Notes under the pieces: model-generated
What the model was told of the DNA's origin: nothing
The model's database searches: none
What the model saw: only the letters and a program-made list of their open reading frames with translations
Position numbers and translations under genes: made by a program
In this document: piece by piece, positions 9,412 to 16,906 of the stretch
Numbering within the stretch: the stretch's first letter is position 1
Layout: every line of letters starts with the position of its first letter
Assembly (NCBI GenBank): GCA_964639525.1
Contig: CAZXDS010000018.1
Location: forward strand, 1 to 29,413
Direction of reading: 5' to 3'
Length of the DNA: 29,413 nt
Source of the DNA: CAZXDS01 sp964639525
Lineage (GTDB): Bacteria > Bacteroidota > Ignavibacteria > Ignavibacteriales > Melioribacteraceae

Positions 9412-10341
9412 TGCTGTAGAGATTCCAAATCTGTGCAGAGCACCAATAGAACCAAGCGAAGAATATGCGTAATTCAATTTATAATTTCTAATATTAATCC
9501 CAAGTCCCAAATTAAATCCGCCGAAACCTGCTGTTGATCCAACTTTCAATTCCGAGCGTTTTTCATTGTCGTATCCAAGTCTAAAAGCAAGAGATTTGCT
9601 AACTGCAATTTCACCGCCAACTGTAAACTGATTAAACCTGTCGCCGAAAGTTTCGTAGTTATCAGAAAGCTTATTAAAAGAAAGGTAAATTGTTAACGGT
9701 AAATGTGCTAATGTTTTTGAAACACCAAGACGCATATCAAGCGGCAAACTTTCCTTATTTGCTCCGTAAGAAGATAGTTGCGAGCCCATATTTAACACTG
9801 AAAATCCAATACTCCATTTCGTTTTAGGAATTATGTACTGAAGTCCAATATCGAAAGCAAATGCAGAAGAAGAAACAGATGCTATACTTGAGTAAATAAA
9901 TTTTACATTAGCACCGTAATAAAAATTATTATCAAGTGTGTTCGAGTAGCCGAGAGTAAAAGCAAAATCTCCGGCACCAAACTCACCTGTTTTATTTCCG
10001 AATTCGTCAGCCTCTGTAAAGTTGCCGTAGTTAATGTATTGTATGCCCGCTGCAAACCTTCCTATTCTTTCAAAATTGCGAGAGTATGAAAGACTGGCAG
10101 AATTAATATCTAGCAAATGCTTTACAAATGAGAAAGAAATAGGCTGATCTTTTAAAGAGCCGATTCCTGCAGGATTGTAAAATATAACATCCGCATCATC
10201 ATTGTTGGCAACAAAACTTCCTGCAAGTGCTGCTGCGCGAGGTGACATATCTAATCTTAAAAATTCATAAACGTTCTGTGCAAAAATTCCACTTGAAAAA
10301 AAGACTGATAAAATAATAATATAAAATAAAACCCTTTTCAT
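9406..10341 (-). CDS. porQ: PorV/PorQ family outer-membrane protein (type IX secretion-associated)
   Basis: A 311-residue protein with signal peptide (1-21, GIFAQ). The mature start, with EFLRLDMSPRAAALAGSFVANNDDADVIFYNPAGIGSL, carries the family hallmark: S-P/A-R-x-A-A-L-G/A-G followed by D..A...NPAG. The rest alternates amphipathic strands with many aromatic ends and finishes HRFGISTAL, as expected for a FadL-like beta barrel. PorQ and PorV belong to the type IX secretion pathway and help attach or release cargo at the outer membrane; length of about 310-340 residues fits PorQ better than the longer PorV. GAGGA lies just before the ATG. Its 3' end overlaps the TPR gene by 6 bases on the opposite strand. 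No other type IX component and no cargo-type C-terminal domain is visible in the window. The family is sure; the PorQ subtype is less so. Confidence 0.8.
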   Translation of the reverse strand: MKRVLFYIIILSVFFSSGIFAQNVYEFLRLDMSPRAAALAGSFVANNDDADVIFYNPAGIGSLKDQPISFSFVKHLLDINSASLSYSRNFERIGRFAAGIQYINYGNFTEADEFGNKTGEFGAGDFAFTLGYSNTLDNNFYYGANVKFIYSSIASVSSSAFAFDIGLQYIIPKTKWSIGFSVLNMGSQLSSYGANKESLPLDMRLGVSKTLAHLPLTIYLSFNKLSDNYETFGDRFNQFTVGGEIAVSKSLAFRLGYDNEKRSELKVGSTAGFGGFNLGLGINIRNYKLNYAYSSLGSIGALHRFGISTAL

Positions 10342-10531
10342 AAATCCTCAATTTTAACTCAACCATATTATAAATAATTTAAAAAAAAGGCAAGGCAATA
10401 ATATAGTTCCGGTTTATCAAAAAGTTATTATTTTATATCAATTAATTTTTTTTCATTGTGAACAAGTGCAATCTAAATAAGTACTCAAAAAATTTATAGC
10501 ATTTTCGTTAGATAATTTCTAATTTACTTTT

Positions 10532-11128
10532 ATGAAAAAAATCAGTCTATATTTAATTTTTATTATTAGTCTGTTTATCTGCACTTCGTCCTACTCACAA
10601 GTGAACGATAATCTTAATTCCATATATTCACTCATTGATAGCTCTGCTTCAGAAATTATTAACAATAATAAATATGATAGCTTAAAAAATTACATAAATG
10701 TTATTGCTCCTGATAATTATATGTTATTAAAGAATAGGGCGTTATTCTCTTTCAAAAAAAATGACATTCATAGCAAGAGCATGGCAAATAAATTTGTAAT
10801 AATTTATTCAATTGATAAAGTCGGTGTAAACTATACGGATATTTTTCGAGATGGCTTGTTCGGAGCTTACCTTTTGGAAAGAAAAGTATTCCTAAAAGGA
10901 TCAATTAGAAGCACATCTAATAACAATTCTGTAACCAAAGAATTTTATTTCTCTAAAACAGATACCGTCAATTACGGTGATTTGAAACAATTGGAAAACC
11001 CATATTTACCTTTTACAAAAGGCAAAGTTCCTGCCGAACCATTTTTTTCTTCTCTTTTGGAACCTATTATTGTAGTTGGAACTATTGTAGCAACCGTTTT
11101 ACTTTTGTTTAATGCAAGAAGCAAATAG
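10532..11128 (+). CDS. Exported protein of unknown function with C-terminal membrane segment
   Basis: A 198-residue protein that I do not recognise. It has a clear signal peptide (about 1-23, TSSYSQ), a Ser/Asn/Asp-rich mature part with a predicted strand-rich centre, and a single hydrophobic stretch near the end (about 172-194, LEPIIVVGTIVATVLLLF) followed by basic NARSK. This topology suggests a protein anchored by its C-terminus with its bulk in the periplasm. It is divergent from the PorQ-like gene (190 bases between starts) and is followed by 246 bases before the YceI operon, so it is probably a single-gene unit. No ribosome-binding motif is evident. Confidence 0.7.
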   Translation: MKKISLYLIFIISLFICTSSYSQVNDNLNSIYSLIDSSASEIINNNKYDSLKNYINVIAPDNYMLLKNRALFSFKKNDIHSKSMANKFVIIYSIDKVGVNYTDIFRDGLFGAYLLERKVFLKGSIRSTSNNNSVTKEFYFSKTDTVNYGDLKQLENPYLPFTKGKVPAEPFFSSLLEPIIVVGTIVATVLLLFNARSK

Positions 11129-11302
11129 TGAATTTGTCCCAACTAAGTGTGTTGTAATTTCCTCTTCCTTTTTTATTACTATTTGGTTTTAAAATTATTT
11201 TGGAATCGGCAAATGTATTTTGTTTTCAGCAGTCTTAAGATGTTTCAAAAGTGTATGCCATACGACAAATTTCTTTTAAATCAGCGAATAATTAGAACAA
11301 TA

Positions 11303-11335
11303 TGTTGTAACATTATATGTTATAACATATATTTG
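11303..11335 (+). promoter_or_regulatory. Promoter of Bacteroidetes type with two overlapping palindromic operators
   Basis: The box TATATTTG at 11328-11335 matches the Bacteroidetes -7 consensus TAnnTTTG, and TTG at 11305-11307 lies 20 bases upstream, the expected -33 spacing. Two related sites cover these boxes: TGTTGTAACA at 11303-11312 and TGTTATAACA at 11318-11327. The second is the core of a perfect 18-base palindrome, 11314-11331 (TATATGTTATAACATATA). The centres are 15 bases apart. The downstream operon encodes a MarR protein, whose family usually binds such palindromes and represses its own operon. Binding here is inference; the sequence pattern is direct. Confidence 0.72.
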
Positions 11336-11374
11336 CATCATCATGTATTTAACAAATAAATAAAGGACATAACA

Positions 11375-11962
11375 ATGAAAATAAATCGCATATTCTCAAT
11401 AGTAATGCTGCTTGTGTTGGGCACATTAAATGCACAAACAAAATGGCAAGTAGATAAATCTCATTCGAAAATAGAATTTGAAGTTAGCCACATGGTTATT
11501 TCAAGCGTAACAGGTTACTTTCGTAACTATGAAATGAGTGTAGAAAGTGAGTCGCCTGATTTTGAAAATACAAAAATAAGTTTTTCGGCAGATATTAACT
11601 CAATTGATACTGAGAACAAAAAGAGAGACAACCATTTGAAATCGAAGGACTTTTTTAATGCAAAAGAATTTCCTAAAATGATTTTTGTGGGTAAATCGTT
11701 TACAAAAGTAGAAGGAAATAAATATAAGTTAGTCGGTGATATGACAATGCACGGAATTACAGAAGAACTGACTTTTGATGTGGAATTTAACGGAACAATA
11801 GCTGACCCTTGGGGAAATACACGAGCAGCTTTTGTTATTACAGGTGAACTTAACAGATTTGATTTCCAATTAAAATGGAACAAGTTGTTGGAAGCAGGCG
11901 GAGCTGTTGTGGGCAAAACAGTTTCAATAACATGTAAAATTGAATTGATTAAAGAAAAGTAG
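11375..11962 (+). CDS. YceI family periplasmic lipid-binding protein
   Basis: A 195-residue protein with signal peptide (1-20, LNAQ). The mature part is a complete YceI lipocalin-like domain: it opens KWQVDKSHSKIEFEVSHM, contains the DxxxxDNHLKSKDFF segment (IDTENKKRDNHLKSKDFFNAKEFPKMIF) and the motif GDMTMHGITEELTFDVEF, and ends with the typical GKTVSITCKIELIK. The family binds polyisoprenoid or long amphipathic lipids in a beta-barrel pocket; in several bacteria it is induced by acid, osmotic or lipid stress. AAAGGA precedes the ATG by about seven bases. It is the first gene of the YceI-MarR-CDGSH operon, nine bases before the MarR gene, downstream of the palindromic promoter at 11303-11335. 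Confidence 0.93.
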   Translation: MKINRIFSIVMLLVLGTLNAQTKWQVDKSHSKIEFEVSHMVISSVTGYFRNYEMSVESESPDFENTKISFSADINSIDTENKKRDNHLKSKDFFNAKEFPKMIFVGKSFTKVEGNKYKLVGDMTMHGITEELTFDVEFNGTIADPWGNTRAAFVITGELNRFDFQLKWNKLLEAGGAVVGKTVSITCKIELIKEK

Positions 11963-11971
11963 GAGATTGTT

Positions 11972-12421
11972 ATGAGAATTGAAGATGAAATAAAACAAGA
12001 AAAATTCAAAAGTGTAGAGCATAAATTAACCGTTAATATTTTGTTTACTACCGATTGGCTTTCTACAAAAATATCCAAAGTTCTTTCCAAGTATAATTTA
12101 ACACCCCAGCAGTACAATGTGTTAAGAATATTACGGGGGCAATATCCTAATACAACTTCTGTCGGCGTAATTAAGGAAAGAATGCTTCAAAAAATTTCAG
12201 ATTCTTCAAGATTAGTTGACCGACTTGAAAGGAAGGGTTTACTTGGTCGTTCAATAAATAAGGGGGATAGGAGAAAGGCTGACATTAAAATTACAAAAAA
12301 AGGACTAACACTTCTAAAAAAAATTGATCCGGCAGCTGAAAAATTTGATGATTTCTTTTCAAATCTTTTAAAGAAAGACATTAAAATATTAAATGATTTA
12401 CTTGATAAAATGAGAGGATAA
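11972..12421 (+). CDS. MarR family transcriptional regulator
   Basis: A 149-residue winged-helix repressor. The DNA-binding part spans roughly residues 45-110: NLTPQQYNVLRILRGQ, then the recognition helix around KISDSSRLVDRLERKGLL, then the wing GRSINKGDRRKADIKITKKG, a standard MarR signature. Helices at both ends form the dimer interface. The protein has no cysteine, so redox sensing by thiol chemistry, as in OhrR, is excluded; a small ligand is more likely. GGAG lies about eight bases before the ATG. It sits between the YceI and CDGSH genes, and the likely target is the double palindrome at 11303-11335, giving autoregulation of the operon. Confidence 0.95.
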   Translation: MRIEDEIKQEKFKSVEHKLTVNILFTTDWLSTKISKVLSKYNLTPQQYNVLRILRGQYPNTTSVGVIKERMLQKISDSSRLVDRLERKGLLGRSINKGDRRKADIKITKKGLTLLKKIDPAAEKFDDFFSNLLKKDIKILNDLLDKMRG

Positions 12422-12426
12422 TCAAT

Positions 12427-12651
12427 ATGATTGAACGAAAAACTCCTTACATTATAAAAGAACAAGCAGGAACAAAAGCATACTGTGCATGCGGGAAATC
12501 AGGTAACTTACCTTATTGCGACGGTTCACATTCCGGCACAGGAATTACTCCGCATATTATAAAAATTGAAGAAGAAAAAACTGTTGCTATTTGCGGATGT
12601 GGGCATTCCGGAAATTTACCTTTTTGCGACGGAACACATTCATCAAATTAA
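12427..12651 (+). CDS. Double CDGSH iron-sulfur domain protein
   Basis: A 74-residue cytoplasmic protein with two complete CDGSH [2Fe-2S] sites: CACGKSGNLPYCDGSH and CGCGHSGNLPFCDGTH. Each fits C-x-C-x2-S-x3-P-x-C-D-G-(S/T)-H, so three cysteines and one histidine ligate each cluster. Tandem CDGSH proteins of this size form the MitoNEET-like type of bacteria and archaea and carry labile, redox-active clusters; physiological partners are mostly unknown. It starts 5 bases after the MarR stop and closes the operon. Co-expression with YceI and a cysteine-free MarR suggests a stress or lipid-linked redox role, which is inference. Confidence 0.95.
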   Translation: MIERKTPYIIKEQAGTKAYCACGKSGNLPYCDGSHSGTGITPHIIKIEEEKTVAICGCGHSGNLPFCDGTHSSN

Positions 12652-12665
12652 TACAAAAGGTTAAG

Positions 12666-12701
12666 ATTGTCGGTTTGGCAATAATTAGTTAAGCCGATAA
12701 T
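12666..12701 (+). terminator. Hairpin after the CDGSH gene
   Basis: Bases 12666-12676 (ATTGTCGGTTT) can pair with 12691-12701 (AAGCCGATAAT) as an 11-pair RNA stem with two G-U pairs and a 14-base loop. It starts 14 bases after the CDGSH stop. Only a short U run follows, so it may be a weak terminator or a 3'-end stabiliser. Confidence 0.45.
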
Positions 12702-12719
12702 TTACTCAATTGGGTCTAA

Positions 12720-12818
12720 GGGAGTGGAATAATATAATTCGGCAGCTGTAGAATCCTAAAGTGTTTAGTAACAGTCATTTATTCTTGTATTATATACAGG
12801 TTATTCTATTCCACTCCC
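12720..12818. mobile_element. Small MITE-like inverted-repeat element with TAA duplication
   Basis: This 99-base stretch begins GGGAGTGGAATA (12720-12731) and ends with its exact complement TATTCCACTCCC (12807-12818). It is flanked on both sides by TAA (12717-12719 and 12819-12821), as a 3-base target duplication would be. It contains no gene. The right arm overlaps the last codons and stop of the MORN-repeat gene, so insertion may have replaced the original end of that gene. A second copy would be needed to prove mobility; a long hairpin acting as terminator is the alternative. Confidence 0.45.
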
Positions 12819-14156
12819 TAAAGTAAGTTGCCCTGAATTATCATATTCTTTTTTAGAAATTATTTTTCCGTTTGAATATTCAGCGTCTTTTTTAATATTT
12901 CCATTTGGGAAATAAACAACAAACTCACCGTTAAGTTTGTTCTGGTTAAATGTACAAAAACCGGCAACTGAACCATCTGTAAAATACCATGTAGTTAGCC
13001 CTTGTCTATTTCCATTTACAAAGCGTTGCTCTTTTTTTATTTTTCCTGATTTATAATACAATTTGCTCTGTCCGTTAATTTTTCCATCAACATATTTTTC
13101 TTCAGCTTTTATCTTACCATCTTCGTAAAAATATTTTTGTACTCCGCTTAAAGTATCATTAAAGTAATTGCGTTCTGTTACGAGTAATCCAATCTTATTA
13201 AACTCATAGGCTTTTCCTTGTTTTTTCTGAGCTGCAAAATTTATTATGGTATGTAAAATACCTCCATCATAATATGTTGTTGAAACGCTATCAAGCACAT
13301 CATTTTTATAATTTAAGTTCGATTTAATAAAGCCATTATCGTAATAATATTTGTTTTGTCCATTCTTTTTGCCCGAATTAAATTGCAGTTCCGATTTCAA
13401 TAGTCCATCGTCAAAATACTCATTAAAGTTTTCCTCAACTTTGTCAAAGTTACCAACAATATCATAACGAATACGCTTTACAATTTGTCCATGTCTGTAA
13501 GTATCTATTACCTTTATGGATGCATCGGGATAGTACAGATAAGAAGTTCCCTCGAGTCTGTTGTTTTTATAATTAGCTTCGAGTGAAAGAACGCCAAAAT
13601 CATAATAAACTTTACTGATTCCTTCCAATTTATCTGATATATAATTTTTTTCAACTTCAACTTTTCCATTTTTAAAAAAAGTTTTACTTACACCATTAAG
13701 TTTTCCGGCTAAGTAATGATAAATTCCTTGAAGCTCTCCGGTTTTATAGTAAGTTTTTGTAAAGCCTTCTCTAACATTATTTCTATAATTTATTTCAGAC
13801 CAAAGTTCACCCGTTCCGTAAAACCATTTTGAAATTCCTTGAAGCATACCGTGAATATAATTCCACTCCATGCTTTTTGTTCCGTCTTCAAAATACCAAT
13901 AAGAGACACCTTCTTCCTTACCTTTAACAAAAAACCATTCTTTCCATAATTGCCCGCCGTTGTAATATTCGCGGTAATATCCATCCTTGATTCCGTCAAC
14001 ATAAGTGCCAACTGATTCCAATTTCCCATCCGGATAGTATGTTTTTTTGCTTACCTTATTATTTGATTGTGCAAGTAAAAAACTCGGAAGCGCTATAACA
14101 AGAATGAGTAATAAAAATCTTGACAGGTGATTAATTTTAATAGAAAGTATTTTCAA
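12801..14156 (-). CDS. Exported MORN-repeat (YwqK-type) protein
   Basis: A 451-residue protein with a signal peptide (about 12-30, LLLILVIALPSFLLAQ) and then about 17 repeats of 22-23 residues following the pattern YY-x-(D/N)-G-x-(L/I/K)-x(5)-Y-x(2)-G-x(2)-x-G, for example YYYDNGFIKSNLNYKNDVLD. These are MORN_2 repeats, often annotated as 'YwqK family antitoxin'; that name is misleading, since no toxin gene is adjacent and the protein is exported. Beta-hairpin repeats of this type form an elongated solenoid that probably mediates binding. The start is a TTG (14156) with no ATG before the signal peptide. The last five residues (GSGIE) and the stop come from the inverted-repeat element at 12720-12818, so the natural end may be lost. 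The substrate or partner is unknown. Confidence 0.88.
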   Translation of the reverse strand: MKILSIKINHLSRFLLLILVIALPSFLLAQSNNKVSKKTYYPDGKLESVGTYVDGIKDGYYREYYNGGQLWKEWFFVKGKEEGVSYWYFEDGTKSMEWNYIHGMLQGISKWFYGTGELWSEINYRNNVREGFTKTYYKTGELQGIYHYLAGKLNGVSKTFFKNGKVEVEKNYISDKLEGISKVYYDFGVLSLEANYKNNRLEGTSYLYYPDASIKVIDTYRHGQIVKRIRYDIVGNFDKVEENFNEYFDDGLLKSELQFNSGKKNGQNKYYYDNGFIKSNLNYKNDVLDSVSTTYYDGGILHTIINFAAQKKQGKAYEFNKIGLLVTERNYFNDTLSGVQKYFYEDGKIKAEEKYVDGKINGQSKLYYKSGKIKKEQRFVNGNRQGLTTWYFTDGSVAGFCTFNQNKLNGEFVVYFPNGNIKKDAEYSNGKIISKKEYDNSGQLTLGSGIE

Positions 14157-14311
14157 AATGGTATAACTTTTTTATTGGCAACAAAAATATTTATAATTAT
14201 AGTTTTATTTTTTAAGTCGTTTTGCAAATTTAAAATATTATCCTTCATTTATCACAATTGTTTCGTGCCTTTAATGCTTATAAATGTCAGCACTAAATTC
14301 GCAAAGAAAAA

Positions 14312-14707
14312 TTAAGCTTTATTAAAAGCAGTTCTTAAAACTGATTCTGATTGTCTTCCAACAAAAACATTTGCTATCCTATTTCCTTTCATAATAGCAA
14401 TAGTGGGGACTCCCAAAATTCCAAACTCAGATGAAAGCGCAGGCCGCTGTGTAAGATCAATTTTACTTACGTCATTTAGTTCTTCCCCCAATTTATCGAT
14501 AATTGGAGCTTGGACCTTACAATTACCGCACGTTGGAGTATAAAAATATATAATTGATTTATTTTTTGATAACATTTTCGCGGTTGTAGAATCGAAAAGC
14601 GAAACGTCAACTTCCTTACCCATATTTTTTCGGGCTTTTTTCATCATAAAAAATCGCATACTAAAAACAATAATTACTACGACTGAAATAAATATCAAAT
14701 AATCCAT
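14312..14707 (-). CDS. Membrane-anchored thioredoxin-like protein
   Basis: A 131-residue protein. An N-terminal membrane helix (about 3-21) followed by positive residues KKARKNMGK is a signal anchor whose orientation is uncertain. Residues 40-131 form a thioredoxin fold with active site TCGNC (C60 and C63) in FYTPTCGNCKVQAPI, and the cis-proline loop GVPTIAI (P101). CGNC differs from the CGPC of thioredoxin. The partner could be an envelope or cytoplasmic disulfide depending on topology. AGGAGA lies just before the ATG. It is divergent from the thioesterase gene across a 108-base region with a 22-base palindrome. Confidence 0.92.
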   Translation of the reverse strand: MDYLIFISVVVIIVFSMRFFMMKKARKNMGKEVDVSLFDSTTAKMLSKNKSIIYFYTPTCGNCKVQAPIIDKLGEELNDVSKIDLTQRPALSSEFGILGVPTIAIMKGNRIANVFVGRQSESVLRTAFNKA

Positions 14708-14749
14708 ATCTCTCCTAAATTCATTTTTCTTATCTTTAAATTTATTATA

Positions 14750-14771
14750 ATTTCTTTTTTAAAAAAGAAAT
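14750..14771. promoter_or_regulatory. Perfect 22-base palindrome between divergent genes
   Basis: The sequence 14750-14771 equals its own reverse complement; each half is ATTTCTTTTTT. It lies 43 bases before the thioredoxin ATG on one side and 45 before the thioesterase ATG on the other, almost midway. That placement suggests an operator or promoter element shared by both genes. The A/T-only core makes chance or a structural (bent DNA) role possible. Confidence 0.4.
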
Positions 14772-14815
14772 CATAAAACAACATAATCTAAAATTAAATT
14801 ACAGAAAATATTGTC

Positions 14816-15214
14816 ATGTATGTGTCAAAAAAAATCATAGCATTTTTCGATGCTGATCCTGCGGGAATAATGTTCTTCGGGAACTTGTTTCGTTATATCC
14901 ACACAGTTTATGAAGAAATGCTTAACAGTTCCGATACCGGCATAAATTATTTTAGCCATAATAAAATAGTACTTCCTATAACTCATACTGAGGCTGATTA
15001 CATTGCTCCCTTTTTTATGCACGAAGCAATTGAAATTAAAATTCGAGTTTCAAGTTTAAGAACATCTTCTTTTGAACTCAGCTATCAAATTTTTGGCAAA
15101 GACAATAAATTAAAAGCAACCGCAAAAACAGTTCATGTTTGCGTTAAAAAATCCGACATGCAAAAATGTAATTTACCTGATGAATTAATGAGTTTTCTCG
15201 TATCTTTAAAATAA
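14816..15214 (+). CDS. Acyl-CoA thioesterase, hot-dog fold (4HBT family)
   Basis: A 132-residue single hot-dog domain. The N-terminal active-site strand and helix read AFFDADPAGIMFFGNLFRYIHTVYEEML; D14 in DADPAG corresponds to the catalytic aspartate of 4-hydroxybenzoyl-CoA thioesterase and its YbgC relatives. Later strands (EIKIRVSSLRTSSFELSYQIF, AKTVHVCVKK) complete the fold. It should hydrolyse an acyl- or aryl-CoA as a cytoplasmic tetramer; the substrate cannot be read from the sequence. No clear ribosome-binding motif precedes the ATG. It ends six bases from the convergent metallophosphoesterase gene. Confidence 0.9.
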   Translation: MYVSKKIIAFFDADPAGIMFFGNLFRYIHTVYEEMLNSSDTGINYFSHNKIVLPITHTEADYIAPFFMHEAIEIKIRVSSLRTSSFELSYQIFGKDNKLKATAKTVHVCVKKSDMQKCNLPDELMSFLVSLK

Positions 15215-15220
15215 AAATTT

Positions 15221-16360
15221 TTAATTTTTAATTACAAATTTATCAATTATTTTAATTGTATAATTATTACTAATTTTATCGTCAGTGCCTTTCTTGGGAT
15301 AAATACCATAAGTTGTTGCATTTACATTTTTACCATTAACGCTAATAACAACATAATTGAAAGCCCGTTTTCCAACAAAGTCTTTCGATTTTTGTGAGTT
15401 TTCTCCGGGACCGTAATTGTACTTAAGAGCTTTGTAATAAGGTATTGCATGTTCATAATCAAATTCGTGCCAAAAAACGCCGTTTCGTTTTTTCTCACCA
15501 AATTTGGGATTAAAATAATAAAGTGGTGCTCCGGCACTTCCTGCAATTATTTGAAATACGCCATTTACTGATTCTCGTGCGTAAGTGTGCTCGTGTCCGC
15601 AAAGATGAGCATCAACGTTATTTGATTTTAGTAAATTCCAAAATCTATCTCGTAAAGCAAGATGAGCTGTTTGGGCAGAGTCTAAAGATAAAGTCAAATT
15701 GTGTCCAAGATTAGGAATGCCATCTCGCAAATGCCCGCCTGTAGGGAAAGCCATTTCGTGGCTAACAGTAAAAATATGTTTAACGCCTCTCTTTTTTGCA
15801 GCAGTAATATCCTTTTCAACCCAATCCATATTTTTAATTGTATGCCAACCCGGCTTATCATCGGTAGTATCGGAAATATCTCCAAAGTTCCAGCGATCCG
15901 TATCAAATATTAAAAAGTGAGTATCTTCAAAATCAAAAGAATATGACAAACCCTTTTCATCGGCTGGACCGTTACTATATACATTCGGGAAAACCTTGCG
16001 GAAAATATCCTCGTCAAATCTGGATTGAATTTCGTGGTTACCTACCGCAGTCCAAACTTTAGGCCAAACCATATTTTTGCTATTGTAAATAGGCGACATA
16101 ACATCTTTCCAATTCATAAGTTGTTTGTACGTTCTGTTAGGATTGTTTCTATTTCCATTTATCATGTCGCCTGCAAAGATTACAAATTTTACGTCTTTAT
16201 GGTTTTCCACAATATCTTTTGCAAATGCCGAAAGTACCGGTTTGTTAACTCCGTTGTACTCACCACGACTATCAGACATTATAACAAATTTGAAGTTCTG
16301 TCCAAATATTTCTATGGTAAATAAAAATAACAGTAAAAAAATAATTTTAATTAATTTCAT
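15221..16360 (-). CDS. Secreted calcineurin-like metallophosphoesterase
   Basis: A 379-residue protein with signal peptide (1-20, EIFG) and all five metal-binding blocks of the calcineurin-like family: D30 in MSDSR, D65 in AGDMINGN, N108-H109 in VGNHE, H201 in VSHEMAF, and H256-x-H258 in CGHEHTY. These bind two metals and cleave phosphate mono- or diesters in the periplasm or outside the cell. Spacing resembles purple-acid-phosphatase-like bacterial enzymes. A short beta-rich tail follows from about 320. AAGGAG sits six bases before the ATG. It follows the membrane HExxH gene by 12 bases and is probably co-transcribed with it. Confidence 0.92.
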   Translation of the reverse strand: MKLIKIIFLLLFLFTIEIFGQNFKFVIMSDSRGEYNGVNKPVLSAFAKDIVENHKDVKFVIFAGDMINGNRNNPNRTYKQLMNWKDVMSPIYNSKNMVWPKVWTAVGNHEIQSRFDEDIFRKVFPNVYSNGPADEKGLSYSFDFEDTHFLIFDTDRWNFGDISDTTDDKPGWHTIKNMDWVEKDITAAKKRGVKHIFTVSHEMAFPTGGHLRDGIPNLGHNLTLSLDSAQTAHLALRDRFWNLLKSNNVDAHLCGHEHTYARESVNGVFQIIAGSAGAPLYYFNPKFGEKKRNGVFWHEFDYEHAIPYYKALKYNYGPGENSQKSKDFVGKRAFNYVVISVNGKNVNATTYGIYPKKGTDDKISNNYTIKIIDKFVIKN

Positions 16361-16372
16361 TGTTTCTCCTTC

Positions 16373-16906
16373 TTAAAGATTTAATTCAATTTCAATATTC
16401 TCAGTTTCCCTTAACATTAATGGAAGTAATAGAGCAAATAATAAACACAAAATTCCAATTACAAATACTATGTTGCCAAATGTTTTATCGTATTCTAAAA
16501 GACTCGAGCTGTTCAAAATGTAATGCCAATCGTGATAAACTTTGTTCCCACCCAATAGAGGTAATCGCATAGCTCTGGCATCTGAAATATAGTTGCTAAC
16601 GTTAAATATGTTTTCGCCAAGCCAAAATAGTGAAATTTGGGAAGCAACTATTTGTCGATGCAACAAATAGAAAACAACAAACATACTTGGAATTAAAAGC
16701 TGCATAAGAGATCCGCCAAGTGTATAGATGAATTTGCCGAATACTCTAAAAATTCCGTGCCCACCTTCGTGAATTAATAGATTCACAAAATCGATAAAAA
16801 TAAACTCACCTCGATTAAATACCAAAAAAATCATAACGGGTAATAAAAGGGCTGAAATTATCCAGGGTGTAAACTTTGCATATTTGTTTGGACTATTCTT
16901 TTTCAC
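16373..16906 (-). CDS. Membrane protein with HExxH motif (M50-like, putative metallopeptidase)
   Basis: A 177-residue integral membrane protein with about four hydrophobic segments (about 13-30, 66-86, 92-104 and 143-165). The motif HEGGH at 46-50, in NLLIHEGGHGIFRVFG, fits the HExxH zinc site, lying at a membrane border as in site-2/M50 proteases. A second conserved-looking segment, GENIFNVSNYISDARAM (97-113), could supply the third ligand (N103 or D109); the usual LDxxP of M50 is not present. It may therefore be an active intramembrane protease or an inactive relative. The start is GTG at 16906. It precedes the metallophosphoesterase in the same operon. Function is inferred only from the motif. 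Confidence 0.68.
   Translation of the reverse strand: MKKNSPNKYAKFTPWIISALLLPVMIFLVFNRGEFIFIDFVNLLIHEGGHGIFRVFGKFIYTLGGSLMQLLIPSMFVVFYLLHRQIVASQISLFWLGENIFNVSNYISDARAMRLPLLGGNKVYHDWHYILNSSSLLEYDKTFGNIVFVIGILCLLFALLLPLMLRETENIEIELNL

Noticed and set aside
11147..11359. Plus-strand open frame of 70 codons before the YceI gene
   Set aside because: It runs through the promoter and palindromic operators, has no ribosome-binding motif and has shadow-like composition.
11527..12117. Minus-strand frame of 196 codons across YceI and MarR
   Set aside because: It is antisense to two genes with strong family signatures.
12801..14156. Toxin-antitoxin system suggested by the YwqK name
   Set aside because: There is no adjacent toxin gene, the protein has a signal peptide, and MORN_2 repeats alone do not show antitoxin function.
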